From the NCBI GenBank assembly GCA_964036315.1, contig OZ038485.1, positions 102,193,341 through 102,257,340 on the forward strand: DNA of 64,000 nt. The letters are read 5' to 3'. A program made the translations under genes and the position numbers. Shown one piece after another: positions 44,990 to 55,447 of the stretch (positions are counted from its first letter, which is position 1; each line of letters opens with the position of its first letter). The notes below the pieces were generated by a model. That model searched no databases, was not told the DNA's origin, and saw nothing but the letters and a program-made list of their open reading frames with translations. The DNA is from Acanthosepion esculentum (Eukaryota; Mollusca; Cephalopoda; Sepiida; Sepiidae).

Positions 44990-45190
44990 GGATGCTGGTA
45001 GCCTAACAGTTAAAGGTACAGAGAGTGGAATCGGTGAACAATTAAGTTTCAGCTTGGGCTGTTTGTGTTCACTTTGCACTAATGTGTTTAGGAAAACATG
45101 AATCCACTTCAATCCAACCACTGGTTGTGGTATTTATTATAGATAGATTTTTTATCTATAAGCCATTAATTCTCACCAATTTGGGGAGGC
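44990..45190 (+). mobile_element. Degraded tRNA-derived SINE
   Basis: GGTAGCCTAACAGTTAAAGG is box-A-like and TTAAGTTTCAGCTTGG a weak box B. The following body has GTTTAGGAAAACATGAATCC, a worn version of the shared core. Confidence 0.45.
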
Positions 45191-45204
45191 TGTCAGCATT
45201 AATG

Positions 45205-45705
45205 GGTTAATATGCCCTACAAGACATTGCAGATTGGTAGATTTTACAACACATCAGCCTTTGTTGGGTTATTTAATGTTCAAATTTGTTATTTATTCGA
45301 GATAATTCTACAGGGTTGGGTTATTAGATTTTACAATATATCAGCCCTTGTTTGGTTATTTGATGTTCAAATCTGTTATTTATTAGAGATAATTCTACAT
45401 GGTTGGGTTATTGGATTTTACAATATATCAGCCCTTGTTTGGTTATTTGATGTTCAAGTCTGTTATTTATTGGAGATAATTCTACAGGGTTGGGTTATTG
45501 GATTTTACAATATATCAGCCCTTGTTTGGTTATTTGATGTTCAAGTCTGTTATTTATTGGAGATAATTCTACAGGGTTGGGTTATTGGATTTTACAATAT
45601 ATCAGCCCTTGTTTGGTTATTTGATGTTCAAGTCTGTTATTTATTGGAGATTAGTCGACAGGGTTGGGTTGGTATATTTTACAACGTATTAACCTATGTT
45701 GTTAC
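45205..45705. repeat. 87-bp tandem repeat, five to six copies, open in one frame
   Basis: The unit GGATTTTACAATATATCAGC to CTACAGGGTTGGGTTATT recurs every 87 bp, and the middle copies are almost identical. Since 87 is a multiple of 3, one + strand frame (45212-45709) stays open and repeats a 29-residue unit, GFYNISALVWLF then DVQVCYLLEIILQGWVI. I see no signal that it is translated. The edge units diverge. Confidence 0.92.
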
Positions 45706-45784
45706 TTAATGTCAATATACTCATGTTGATAAATAAATATTGGTTTTTGTCTACACTTTTGTTCATAGTTTAACATTGCCTTTA

Positions 45785-46020
45785 TCCACCAAGTGGTGTA
45801 AGTTTGGATATGTGGGTGGTGTAATGGATAATGGCTTGGAATTTGAAATTGAAGAGCTGAGTTCCAATTTCAGTTGGGTTTGTTATAACACTGCAAATTC
45901 TTTTTTGCATTTTGTCAAGAATCTCCAAATAAATAGCAGAAGCACCAGACCAGATGTGGCAATAGTATTCAAAGTATGGATGAATGATAGACTTATAAAT
46001 ATATCTGGTAGATTATTGTG
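45785..46020 (+). mobile_element. 5S-tRNA SINE fragment plus a second repeat
   Basis: tRNA-like GGTGTAATGGATAATGGC and box-B-like GAGTTCCAATTTC. It then enters a segment (TGTCAAGAATCTCC onward) that is also found at 33020-33130. Confidence 0.6.
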
Positions 46021-46189
46021 AATCTATTAATTTCTGATGAGTTTTGTTGTATTGCTATTGCTTTGTGTTGCTGTGCTAAGACTGTTGCTTTGCAGTATTT
46101 AAATAACAGTGTACATCTCACCAGTCTCATTTTAGTCTACTTTTTTAATCAGTTCAGTCACATTAGCTGATAAGTCAGTTATTTAACAT

Positions 46190-46400
46190 TATAGTGTACC
46201 AGTTACAGACATGGTAAGTGGAATCAGCATGCAAATTCTGACTGAACCTGCCTCATTTACTTTACACTATTGTCCTTGGAGAAGGTATGACTCCATCTTC
46301 TGCCTGCTATCAGTTAAATCGAAGGGTAGACTGCGCTCTATAGATTGGGCAGGAGAATCGGTCTAGGATAAGGACAATTCTGAATTCTATACCAGCATGA
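46190..46400 (+). mobile_element. SINE fragment, GCAGTCCAGGACAATTC type
   Basis: The core-like TCCTTGGAGAAGGTATGACT and the GGGCAGGAGAATCGGTCTAG segment match 15504-15725. Confidence 0.5.
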
Positions 46401-46404
46401 AGAT

Positions 46405-47290
46405 GGCTAGGCTCCAATAGGCTACCTCCCTCTCATCTATGGGTTAAATAGTAGTGGTGACTGGGCTCTCTAGCCTTGAGTGGCAGCCAATTCAAGAGAA
46501 TAAATTCTCTGAATTCCAAAGCAATAAGAAACTATTCCCCTATCATCAAGAAATCATTGCAATTCACATATATTGAAGGTGATCCGAGGTGGAAGTTGGT
46601 TGGAGTAAAGAAACAAATTAGACACTGATTTGGAGAAATGACCAAAGATTTATTTTCATTTACAAGATATGAAAATATCTCTTCTAAGTTGTATAGTGTA
46701 GCATTTGAATGTACAGTGCACGAGATATGATATGAGAGTGTGAAAAAGGAGTATGTTTAACTTGGCTGAAATCTTGTTGGCTATTAGTTTGGGCTTGTTG
46801 CGTTGATAGTGGAGTCTGTTCTCTCTCTATGCACAGCCTAATGATTGGACGAGCAATCAGCTGTGTTCTCAGGTAGCCTCTATGGTTAGCATGTGTATGT
46901 GAAGTCTCTCTATCTCTCTCTTTCTCTCTGCTCTCTCCCCACGGTCCAGCTTCTGTTATAGACTATATAAGGGAAATACACAGACTTAGTTGTAGACATC
47001 TATAACAAGCGAGAGTTGCATCAATAATGGCCAGCACTCTGGTATATTTGTGTTTGTTTTAAAATTTGTTTTGAGTAGAGTGTTGCATGTGGTGTGACTT
47101 AGCTTGATGAAAATTGGTGTGTAGTTAGAGATATATGTTTTCTCACAATTGCATAAATTTGCTTTAATTTGTTATTTCTAACTATCTGTAAATTGTGTTT
47201 TTCTGCTACAATGGAAAATGTGGAGGCATGATTGCCTATGTCATAAAGGGACATGTCATGAAAAAATATCATTTAATTAGTGATAATCAT
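46405..47290. other. Unclassified; TATA-like promoter in repeat-like sequence
   Basis: It contains a (CT)n patch at 46900-46936 and CTATATAAGGGAAATAC near 46963. AATAAA signals read on the minus strand near 46650. It could be part of an LTR, but no partner LTR or ORF is visible. Confidence 0.25.
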
Positions 47291-47299
47291 ATATATATA

Positions 47300-47640
47300 A
47301 TGTATAGATGCACGTAACATCACAACCTAACATGCGCAAGTAAAATATTTGCGTGGTCGTCTATAACGATTGTTACGAGCGGTCAATAACGGCAAACGCG
47401 TTCAGAAACTTTCATTACGGATAGAAGCTACAATGAGGAACAATCGTTTATTTATTTCATTACAAGAATTTACAAATAGGAATGATTAATTAGCTTATCT
47501 TCATACTCTGCCTGGTGGCAAACGCTGCTGGTGGCACCAGGGGAGGCGGTCCTGCCATAGCCACCGAAACCGTGATATCACCCCTGGTCGGCGGCTGATG
47601 AAGACAGGGTATCGCACGTGTTAATATACGTTGTATGTTA
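47300..47640. other. CpG-retaining patch
   Basis: About 11 CpG dinucleotides fall within 47320-47430 and more up to 47625, while the surrounding sequence has few. It includes ATATCACCCCTGGTCGGCGG, related to 9510. No ORF is present. Confidence 0.6.
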
Positions 47641-47867
47641 AATATATATATATATTTCTACTATGAGTAGAAATATACTATATTGATTTCTCTGAAGTTC
47701 TGAAATGAGTTATTTCATTATTTTTTACTAGTGTATTATCTTATTGTTGCTTTTTATCCACAAGAGTTTGTCTGACTTGATGACACCTTTACAATTTAAA
47801 AACAGATATTTAGTTATATCAATATATTCTTTCTCTTCCAAATTCTTTCGATACTATTTTGTTTTAT

Positions 47868-48066
47868 TTTTTATTCAGCTGAGCTAGTTTGGACATTCGT
47901 GAGTCAATTGTGCCAACTTGCATTAAGGTTGAAAGGTCTTTAGCGTGACATTCTGTGTCATAACATAGTTGGTCAATATAGGTGGTTGCTGGATAACCAG
48001 TCCATCTTGCTCCATGGCTAGGTGAATCCTGGAAGATTGTTATTCCTTTAGTTTTTGAACCAGTCA
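47868..48066 (-). pseudogene. Non-LTR LINE C-terminus
   Basis: The frame reads HGARWTGYPATTYIDQLCYD, followed by TECHAKDLSTLMQVGTIDSR, homologous to 6700-6850. It is open for 67 codons but is only the tail of a polyprotein. The family's R..RV.N.R ending is altered. Confidence 0.7.
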
Positions 48067-48069
48067 TGT

Positions 48070-49128
48070 TTTAGCAAGGAGGTCTTTATGTAGCAGGATT
48101 GCAAGATGCACCATTACTTTTTTCTTTTTAATTACAGTTAGGAGGAGTGAATATCATTCCTTGTTTTGAATTCAGACTTGTCTTTCTTCAAGACAGGTTA
48201 ACAACCAAGGTAAGAGCTCTATCTACCTTACTGTTTATCCCTAGATGGGGTGTAGAATAGAGGGTCATACCTTCCCAAGGGTATTAATGTGAAGTGAATT
48301 TTCTTACATAGAACTTGAACATGACTTGTCAATTCCATTTTTTAAATGAAGCATTTTCATAATCATTTTGCCAAGATTTTGAATAAGTGTAATGGTAATA
48401 TTAGCTGTTTCCCTATAAGGAAACATTTGGCATTCATTGACTGAGTAGCCAGTTCAGCTTTCGGTTAAAATTTATAAAATCTTTTGCTTCAAATAATTTT
48501 TCAGGAAATCAGGTTTCTCAAGTTCAGTAGCTCTTATCATGCTTTCCAGTATTGATGGGGGTTTCCTTTCTAACCATCTAACCTAACATTTTATTTGAAG
48601 GAGTATGGAATTTTCTCTTTGAATTACATGTGATATCCATTTTAATTGTTACTGGTGTTGGAAGTCTTCAAGTGGTGTAGTTTCTGTTATTTGGTACAGT
48701 ACTTTGTGGTTCTGCAACACCAGTCCACAATGTTCAAAGAGGGATGATCTTTGCCAAGACTGTCTTCATTTGCTCACTGATCTTAGGAAGCAGTTATATA
48801 CAGCTGAAAGTTTAGATATTTATGAACGCATTTGGCATCTTGTATAACAGCCATATGAAATTCTTGATCTGATGAGGCTATTTAATAACATGAATCTAGT
48901 TTTTCGGTTAATGATTTGGTTTCTTAGCAGCCTATTCTACATTCAATTTCCTTCCCTCCAATACTAAATTTGTTATAACTGAACTATATGCTGAGGTATC
49001 TGAAGTGTTTAGTATTTACTAATTTCACATCCTGAATTTTTATGATGGATTCAGGGTAGGTTCCATCACTGCTCTCATCCTAATTCCAGATCATAGTTTG
49101 AGATAATAGATTCATACCTTTCTTAAAG
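48070..49128. other. SINE core fragment at 48180-48310; otherwise nothing
   Basis: CAAGACAGGTTAACAACCAAGG and ATACCTTCCCAAGGGTATTA are a minus-strand fragment of the tRNA-Arg-like SINE body and core. No gene. Confidence 0.45.
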
Positions 49129-49139
49129 ATGTTAGTGTG

Positions 49140-49900
49140 CAAAGTAAACTTTTCTCTCTCACTCTATTTTTTCACTTCCACTTGGTTCATTTCTGTTTTG
49201 TTCCCTCTTGGTTTGTTTCCTTTTCATTCTCTCTTGGTTTGTTTCCCTTTCACTCCCTCTTGGTTTGTTTCCCTTTCACTCCCTCTTGGTTTGTTTCCTT
49301 TTCATTCTCTCTTGGTTTGTTTCCCTTTCACTCTCTCTTGGTTTGTTTCCCTTTCATTCTCTCTTGGTTTGTTTCCTTTTCATTCTCTCTTGGTTTGTTT
49401 CCTTTTCATTCTCTCTTGGTTTGTTTCCTTTTCATTCTCTCTTGGTTTGTTTCCTTTTCATTCTCTCTTGGTTTGTTTCCTTTTCATTCTCTCTTGGTTT
49501 GTTTCCTTTTCATTCTCTCTTGGTTTGTTTCCTTTTCATTCTCTCTTGGTTTGTTTCCTTTTCATTCTCTCTTGGTTTGTTTCCTTTTCATTCTCTCTTG
49601 GTTTGTTTCCTTTTCATTCTCTCTTGGTTTGTTTCCTTTTCATTCTCTCTTGGTTTGTTTCCTTTTCATTCTCTCTTGGTTTGTTTCCTTTTCATTCTCT
49701 CTTGGTTTGTTTCCTTTTCATTCTCTCTTGGTTTGTTTCCTTTTCATTCTCTCTTGGTTTGTTTTATTTTCACTCCATTTTGGCTTTGGTCACTTTTTGT
49801 TCCCTCTTGGTTTGTTTCTTTTTTTGTTCCCTCTTGGTTTGTTTCTTTTTTTTGTTTCCTCTTGGTTTGTATCTGTTTTGCTCCCTCTTGCTTCATTTAT
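49140..49900. repeat. Pyrimidine minisatellite, 26-bp unit, about 21 regular copies
   Basis: The unit TTGGTTTGTTTCCTTTTCAT plus TCTCTC has a 26-bp period from about 49205 to 49760, with a CCCTTTCACTCC variant in early copies and degenerate units beyond. Since 26 is not a multiple of 3 and the unit has no stop in any phase, all three + strand frames are open. Each repeats the same 26-residue cycle (LVCFLFILSWFVSFSFSLG onward). Confidence 0.93.
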
Positions 49901-49904
49901 TTTT

Positions 49905-50820
49905 AGCTCTATTTCTTTTTTGCTCCCTTCATGCTCTGTTTCTTTTTCTTTTATTTGCTCCTTCTCACTTACTTTTTTATAATTTGTACTTTATTGAGAA
50001 ATCTTGCTCTCTGCTACTCTATTCCTGACACCAGCACTGGAAAGACGATGCTCTGTATTGTGTATTTAACAAAAAAATTCTTTTTCTGGATCCTTGAACT
50101 TTCATGCAAGGAAACAAATTATGTCAGGAAAGTATAAAGAAAATTTGTGATTTCATCTTGCATGAAACTCCAGCCTGAAAGCAACTATTTAAAAAAAGAA
50201 ACAGGAAATGGAAACTTTTCAGGATTTATATCTATTAATGATGACTGTATCTTAGTTGTATTTCTGTCTCCATAACTATCTGCACTACTGTAATACTATA
50301 ATAATACTGCTTGAAATATATATTTACTGATATAAATAAATTCTGGATTTGCTTCTCATAAGATTAATGATTCCAGCTGGACAAGAATTGTGCAGTACTT
50401 CTAATTTTTCCTCTCACAGAATAAATCTATATAGACAAAAAGAAAAAACCTCAAGAATTAATTTCTTACATTGGCACTGTCAGTTTTAAACTCTCTTGGT
50501 ATTATAGCTGGTAAAATGGTAGTAGTTACAGACTTACCATATTTTATGGGTTCAGAATTGTATAAATGTTGACTATAAATATACAAATTCCCAAACTGAA
50601 TGTTGTATTTAAATTCAGTACAGCAAGAAAGACTTCCATCTTATTGGGTAAACTCTGTCTATAAGCTTCCATAATAATCTGAGTGCTATGACAATAGGAA
50701 TGCCAAAATATGGAATAATTTGAATTTAATTTTTTCAGAGGTATCATTCAAGCCTGAGAATTCTACTCAATTCTATAACATTTTCGTGTGTACATGGGGT
50801 AGGTCCCTCTCTTCCATGGG
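49905..50820. other. No gene seen
   Basis: No recognised feature. Confidence 0.4.
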
Positions 50821-50825
50821 CTTAT

Positions 50826-51160
50826 GTCTATATCACTTTGAAACATTGGTTCTTTTACAATCACCAAAATTAAGCAATGTGAACCCTGATCAGGTACTGT
50901 AAACTTGTGTGTGGGGGGGGGGGGGTAATGGATAATGGCTCAGAATTGGAAATCGGAGAGTTGAGTTCCAGTCAGGTTCATTATATTCACTTACACACTA
51001 ATACTCTTGGGAAAGGTATGAATCCAGCTATTCTACCCCCAGCTATAAGTTAAGTAGTAGGTTTTGTAACAGTAAATCATTATTCTATCCAAAAAATTCT
51101 TAAAATGTAAAAATATTTTCTGGCTTTATAATAACCTGCAAAAGGTTGATAATTCATAAA
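50826..51160 (+). mobile_element. Composite 5S-tRNA SINE with extended 5S head
   Basis: GTCTATATCACTTTGAA at the start matches the 5' part of 5S rRNA. CAATCACCAAAATTAAGCAA and CCCTGATCAGGTACTGTAA follow, with an internal deletion. Then come a G-run, tRNA-like GGGTAATGGATAATGGC, the core CTCTTGGGAAAGGTATGAAT and ATTTTCTGGCTTTATAATAA. It shows that the family's 5S part begins at the 5S 5' end. Confidence 0.78.
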
Positions 51161-51177
51161 AAAAAACAGTCAATCAA

Positions 51178-51390
51178 ATCTCTCCTCTCTCTCTCTTTCT
51201 CTCTTTTTCATCTCCTCTCTCTCTCTCTCTTCCACCTCCTCTCTCTCTCTTCCACCTCCTCTCTCTCTCTTCCACCTCCTCTCTCTCTCTTCCACACCTA
51301 ACTCTCTCTCTTCCACACCTAACTCTCTCTCTTCCACCCTCCCTCTCTCTCCTTTCCCATTCCTCTCTCTCCTTTCCCATTCCTCTCTCT
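51178..51390. repeat. Pyrimidine repeat, about 20-bp unit
   Basis: CTCTCTCTCTTCCACCTCCT-like units repeat with a period near 20 bp, flanked by plain (CT)n. Pyrimidines are on the + strand. Confidence 0.9.
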
Positions 51391-51399
51391 TTGTTATGT

Positions 51400-52050
51400 A
51401 ATGAGGTGCTTTTGGTAACTTAAACTTAATTGAGGGTTTTATAATCAAGAGTCCAATCCCCTTCCAAAGGTTAAATAGGTGAGGTTCATTATCATAAGCT
51501 GATGTAAAAAGAAAAATTTAATTTTTAGATGAGAGAAAGAGACCATCAGCGACATGTACTTATTTTAGTTTAAAAATCTCCATCTTCTATGGTCCGGTTC
51601 TCACTAACTGATCCTTATGTCAGACTTGTTTTTCTCATTTGCAGTAAAAGAACATGTCGATTTGAAATAAAGGCTAATTAGAAATGTGGATTTAATCATT
51701 GTTATTTATAAAATATATATTTTTCAAGAGATGTGAGCATGTTAACTTTCATGTAATGTGGCTTAAAAAAATCCAACATTGGACGTTTTTTTTTTTGGGG
51801 TTTTTTTTTTTTGCAATGTACATCCTGTTAATTAGTTTCACTTTTTGTTGTTAGCTGTGAAAAATTTAGAAAAGCTCTAAGCTGATTAACTTATTGTTGT
51901 GTTTGGATTTAATTTAATTTCTTTGCTTTACTCTTCTCGGATGGGATAAAAAAGAATTAGTTGGGCTATGGCCAAACAATCATGGAACTTTTATATTTAA
52001 AGTTTAGTTAACTTCATAATAATTTTTGTCTGAATTTGGTAACATAGTGT
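51400..52050. other. No gene seen; T/G-rich tract at 51788-51813
   Basis: No recognised feature. Confidence 0.4.
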
Positions 52051-52054
52051 TTGT

Positions 52055-52246
52055 AAGTTCAATCCCTGGGTCAGGCAGGGGGTATTTTCACTCGGTGGAA
52101 ATGGGTACACAATAACTGAACAGTACTAAATAAAAATAAGAACTAGACAATATCCATATACATAAACAGTGGAACAAGAACAGTCTATCCCCATAGATTA
52201 AATAATGGGCTCACTTCAGAATTCCATTAATCCTGCAATCCTTTAA

Positions 52247-52250
<4 letters not shown>
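52055..52250 (+). mobile_element. GATGAGGACAATAG-family SINE, head and body
   Basis: Box-B-like AAGTTCAATCCCTGGGTC, then GAACAAGAACAGTCTATCC and AATGGGCTCACTTCAGAATT. It ends before the 3' block, beside (TA)n. Confidence 0.55.
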
Positions 52251-52289
<39 letters not shown>

Positions 52290-52457
52290 TGGGTAGTAAC
52301 CTTTCCCTTTAAACATCTTTTGTTAAATATCACAGACAAGGAAAATTTAATTAATTTTTAATTTAGTTTTTCCAGCTTTGTTTGGTGGATGTAAGAAAGT
52401 ATAAAAATGTTCCATAATTTTCATTGTCCCAAGCACTTTTGGCCACTTCTTTTAACC

Positions 52458-52502
<45 letters not shown>
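52250..52502. repeat. (TA)n microsatellites at 52250-52286 and 52459-52490, plus (TATG)n
   Basis: Two TA runs. The second is followed by TGTATGTATGTATG. Confidence 0.92.
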
Positions 52503-52503
<1 letters not shown>

Positions 52504-52744
52504 GAAAAAAAAAAATCCTAAAGAGCCAGGAACTACGTACCTAGATTTTGCCTAAACAGATCTTCAGGGTAAACTGGCTGACGAGGACAAGACAAGGAAC
52601 ATATTTATTGATTAAACCAACCACTAAAAACTAAAATTAACATAATACCTAAAATTAGCATAAAACCACATAAAAAAAAAGTGAACAGAAAAATAGGTAA
52701 AATCTACTTTATTCCAATAACCAAGATTTCTTATGTTTACATCT

Positions 52745-53690
52745 GTTGAGGATTACAGATCTTTGATTTAGTAAAATATTTGGTTTGCTAAAAGTAGCAA
52801 TAGCTAGCTTCTCCTCTATGCATAGTAAGCAAAATTTATTACCAGCTTTATATTTGTGACATTTTTTCATTATTTCCCATTTTATAATTGGGTCTGTTCC
52901 TTCTTCCTGCTTAATATTCCAAAAATGGTTAGGCAGGCTAGTGATGTGTCTATAATTCTCATGTTTAAAGCTACAAATGTGGTTATAGTACCATTTTATA
53001 AAAATGCCTTGGGTGGATCCTATATAAACTTTTTTATTCTTTTTGCCAATACTAGGTTTGTTTCTATGTATCTCAACCTTGTAAACTATGCATTCCTTTA
53101 AGTCGGCATGTGTCTTTATTTCTGCAGTTACATTTAGGGGTATTGGGATTTTGTTTTTAATTTTTTTTCATGTTATATTTATTAATCAAATTAGCTGTAT
53201 TAGGCGTACAACTGTAGCTTCATTTGATAGAATTTCTATTGAAAATTTTGTACAATATGTTAGATGGGGGGGGATTCTTTTTAATAGTTTAAAAATACTT
53301 TACCTATTTTGGTTGTTACAACTAAGTTATATGGTGGGTTGAACCATAGTATCTTTCTAGTTATTTTTCCTCCTACCATACATATTGAGGGAATTATCAG
53401 TATTCATAGGTTAATTTTGTTTTATGTCCACTTTTTTCAAAACTATTTCATAATCTTGTTTATTTTGGTTAAAAATATTGGTATTGGATGACTTAGGGGA
53501 TAATCTAAAACTAATTCTGTTTGCGATTTGTTTTAACTTAGTTACTTGGGATTTTTACTTTGGAATGGAATTTAAGGTACTGGATGATTTTTTTTCACCA
53601 TGCTCGGATGTTCCTAGTTCTTTCTTTGTTTATCCAATTTTTTTTCCAGGTACCAATTTGTTTTAATATATTTATATTTGCAAATTGTGT
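52745..53690 (-). pseudogene. Penelope-like element with GIY-YIG domain, copy 2
   Basis: Minus strand, right to left: ISFRLSPKSSNTNIFNQNKQ, KILWFNPPYNLVVTTKIGKV, LYKIFNRNSIK and SYSCTPNTANLINKYN. Then comes the cysteine motif CNCRNKDTC and, after a frameshift, CIVYKVEIHRNKPSIGKKNK. It continues with KVYIGSTQGIFIKWYYNH (YIG signature), HFWNIKQEEGTDPIIKWEI and CLLCIEEKLAIA, and ends LNQRSVILNRCKH. The stretch from VYKVEI to RCKH is one open frame, better kept than copy 1. The reverse-transcriptase core is missing and the linker has stops. Confidence 0.87.
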
Positions 53691-53784
53691 CATCTGTGTT
53701 TTTTCACCAACTGAGTATAGTTACTAATATAATAATATATATATTTAGTGTATTGAGGCAGCAGGTCATTATTAAAACATATTA

Positions 53785-53898
53785 TTAAATATAACACACA
53801 AAGAATGTCTATTATGTTTGATCATGAGCCATTATGATACGAAGCTTAGAACGGCTCATGATCAAACATAATAGACATTCGTTGTCTGTTATATTTAA
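53785..53898. repeat. Palindrome, 46-bp arms with two mismatches, 22-nt loop
   Basis: TTAAATATAACACACAAAG at the left is mirrored by the right arm GGCTCATGATCAAACATAAT and its continuation. The arms are 53785-53830 and 53853-53898. Weaker symmetry continues outwards for about 10 bp. Confidence 0.93.
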
Positions 53899-53924
53899 CA
53901 ATATATGTTTGAATATATATACTA

Positions 53925-54222
53925 TTTACATTATTCGGACTATTGTCCTCATCTTTGTCGCCATATTTATTACATTTTGGCCATTGTGCGCTCTGGCCTT
54001 CTTCAGGCGGTTGGAATGTCGAACTGAACCCTTTATTTCACTCACTGGGGTAGACTGTTCCAGTTCCATGTTCCATGTTTAATGGATGTCAGTTGTCAGT
54101 TATCTCCTGTTAATTCCCCTCTCCAAGTTCTCTACTGCCTTAACCGGGTATTGAACTCACACTCTTTAGGTCCTGTCACTGGATCTAACCAACGCCTTTA
54201 TCCACTGTGCCATGTGTCCTTG
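53925..54222 (-). mobile_element. GATGAGGACAATAG SINE, full length
   Basis: The minus strand starts with the tRNA-like GGCACAGTGGATAAAGGCG and box-B-like GAGTTCAATACCCGG. It continues through CCTGAAGAAGGCCAGAGC to GATGAGGACAATAGTCCGAA. Good reference copy of the family. Confidence 0.8.
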
Positions 54223-54385
54223 AGGACACATGGCACAGTGAAATAAAGGGTTCAGTTCGACATTCCAACCACCTAAAGAAGGCCAGAGCATACAACTGCT
54301 GAAACGTAATAAATATGGCGACAAAGATGAGGACAATAGTCCGAATAATGTAAATAGTGTACATAATACCTCATCTCAGACATAT
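54223..54385 (+). mobile_element. GATGAGGACAATAG SINE, internally deleted, head-to-head with its neighbour
   Basis: AGGACACATGGCACAGTG jumps straight to AAATAAAGGGTTCAGTTCG and then to AAAGATGAGGACAATAGTCC. With 53925-54222 it makes an exact 18-bp inverted repeat (54203-54220, 54223-54240) with a 2-nt gap. Confidence 0.8.
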
Positions 54386-54393
54386 AGACAGAT

Positions 54394-54398
<5 letters not shown>

Positions 54399-54455
<57 letters not shown>
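54399..54455. repeat. (TA)n microsatellite
   Basis: About 57 bp of TA. Confidence 0.95.
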
Positions 54456-54458
<3 letters not shown>

Positions 54459-54519
54459 GAATGACATATACAAATTTTGGTTATAGTTATAGTTTCATTA
54501 GAAATGCTGAAAATGCAGA

Positions 54520-55215
54520 GATACTGAACTTAGTTTTAGATTTCTGGCATCTGGTGTATCCAGATGCACAACCTGGCCAACTTCATTCACCTTCTTACTG
54601 CCTCTGGTTTTACTACTATTCCTTTTACTCACCAGAATCTATCTTGCATATTTGTAAGTCCACCATTTGTCCATGCCTTGAATATTGCTGCCCTATTTGG
54701 TTTACATATCTAGGGATGCCTGACAAAATACAAAGAATAATCTGCCACATCATTGTTGCTGATGTGGCATTGATGATTCAGTTACTTTTCCACTAACAAA
54801 GTAATTTAACTGTACCTTTTCTATAAATACTTTCATGGTAATTGTTCTGATGAGATTTCCTCTTTGGTACCTTGACTTCATGAATTTACATGCTGCACTA
54901 GATTGACTGTCAGGTCTTATAATTTTACTGTTAAAATTGTTATGTGTAGCTATAAGTACCATAGTTTTGTCTCCTGCACTTCTCACTTGTGGAACTTACT
55001 TCCAGCTTCCTGTTTTCCTGCCAACTATGATCTTCAAAAATTTAATTGCAATATTAATCATCACAGCCTGACTGCTTGAAACCTGTACTTTTATTGCCCT
55101 CTCTGTTTCTTTCACTCTCAGTAACTCCTTGCATCCTTCTAGCTTTTATCATTGGGTGGGTGGGGGCTGGGGTGGGGTGGGGGGTTTGGACGGGGGGGTG
55201 AAATGATTAAAAAAA
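54520..55215 (+). pseudogene. CR1/Jockey-like LINE, C-terminal 200 residues and 3' tail
   Basis: It reads across frames. SPESILHICKSTICPCLEYC is the block after the catalytic core, and IQRIICHIIVAD comes next. NKVI-like sequence then leads to FYKYFHGNCSDEIS, LHEFTCCTRLTVRSYNFTVK, and the ending LWNLLPASCFPANYDLQKF. A stop and a tail ending GGGGGTGAAATGATTAAAAA follow. It is the most complete member of the group in the window. It has frameshifts and is 5'-truncated. Confidence 0.8.
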
Positions 55216-55407
55216 GTAAAATATACTAAATATTTCATTCACAAGAAAAACAAAAAAGAATAGCATGAACTCTCATGTGAAGATGTGATATTTAAAAAAG
55301 ACATAAAGAAATTAAATATTTGCAAAATCATGAAGCTGACATTGCAAAAAAAAAAAACCTTTGATAATAGCTTATAAAATTTAAAAGTGCACAGATATTG
55401 GACAATT

Positions 55408-55447
<40 letters not shown>

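Noticed and set aside
46560..47230. An LTR retrotransposon with a TATA box near 46963
   Set aside because: I found no second LTR, primer-binding site, gag/pol frame or TG...CA ends. A TATA-like motif in AT-rich DNA is weak evidence.
51170..51448. Minus-strand E/R-rich frame resembling a charged coiled coil
   Set aside because: It is the complement of (CT)n and 20-bp pyrimidine units. The GAGAGA-type codons explain the composition.
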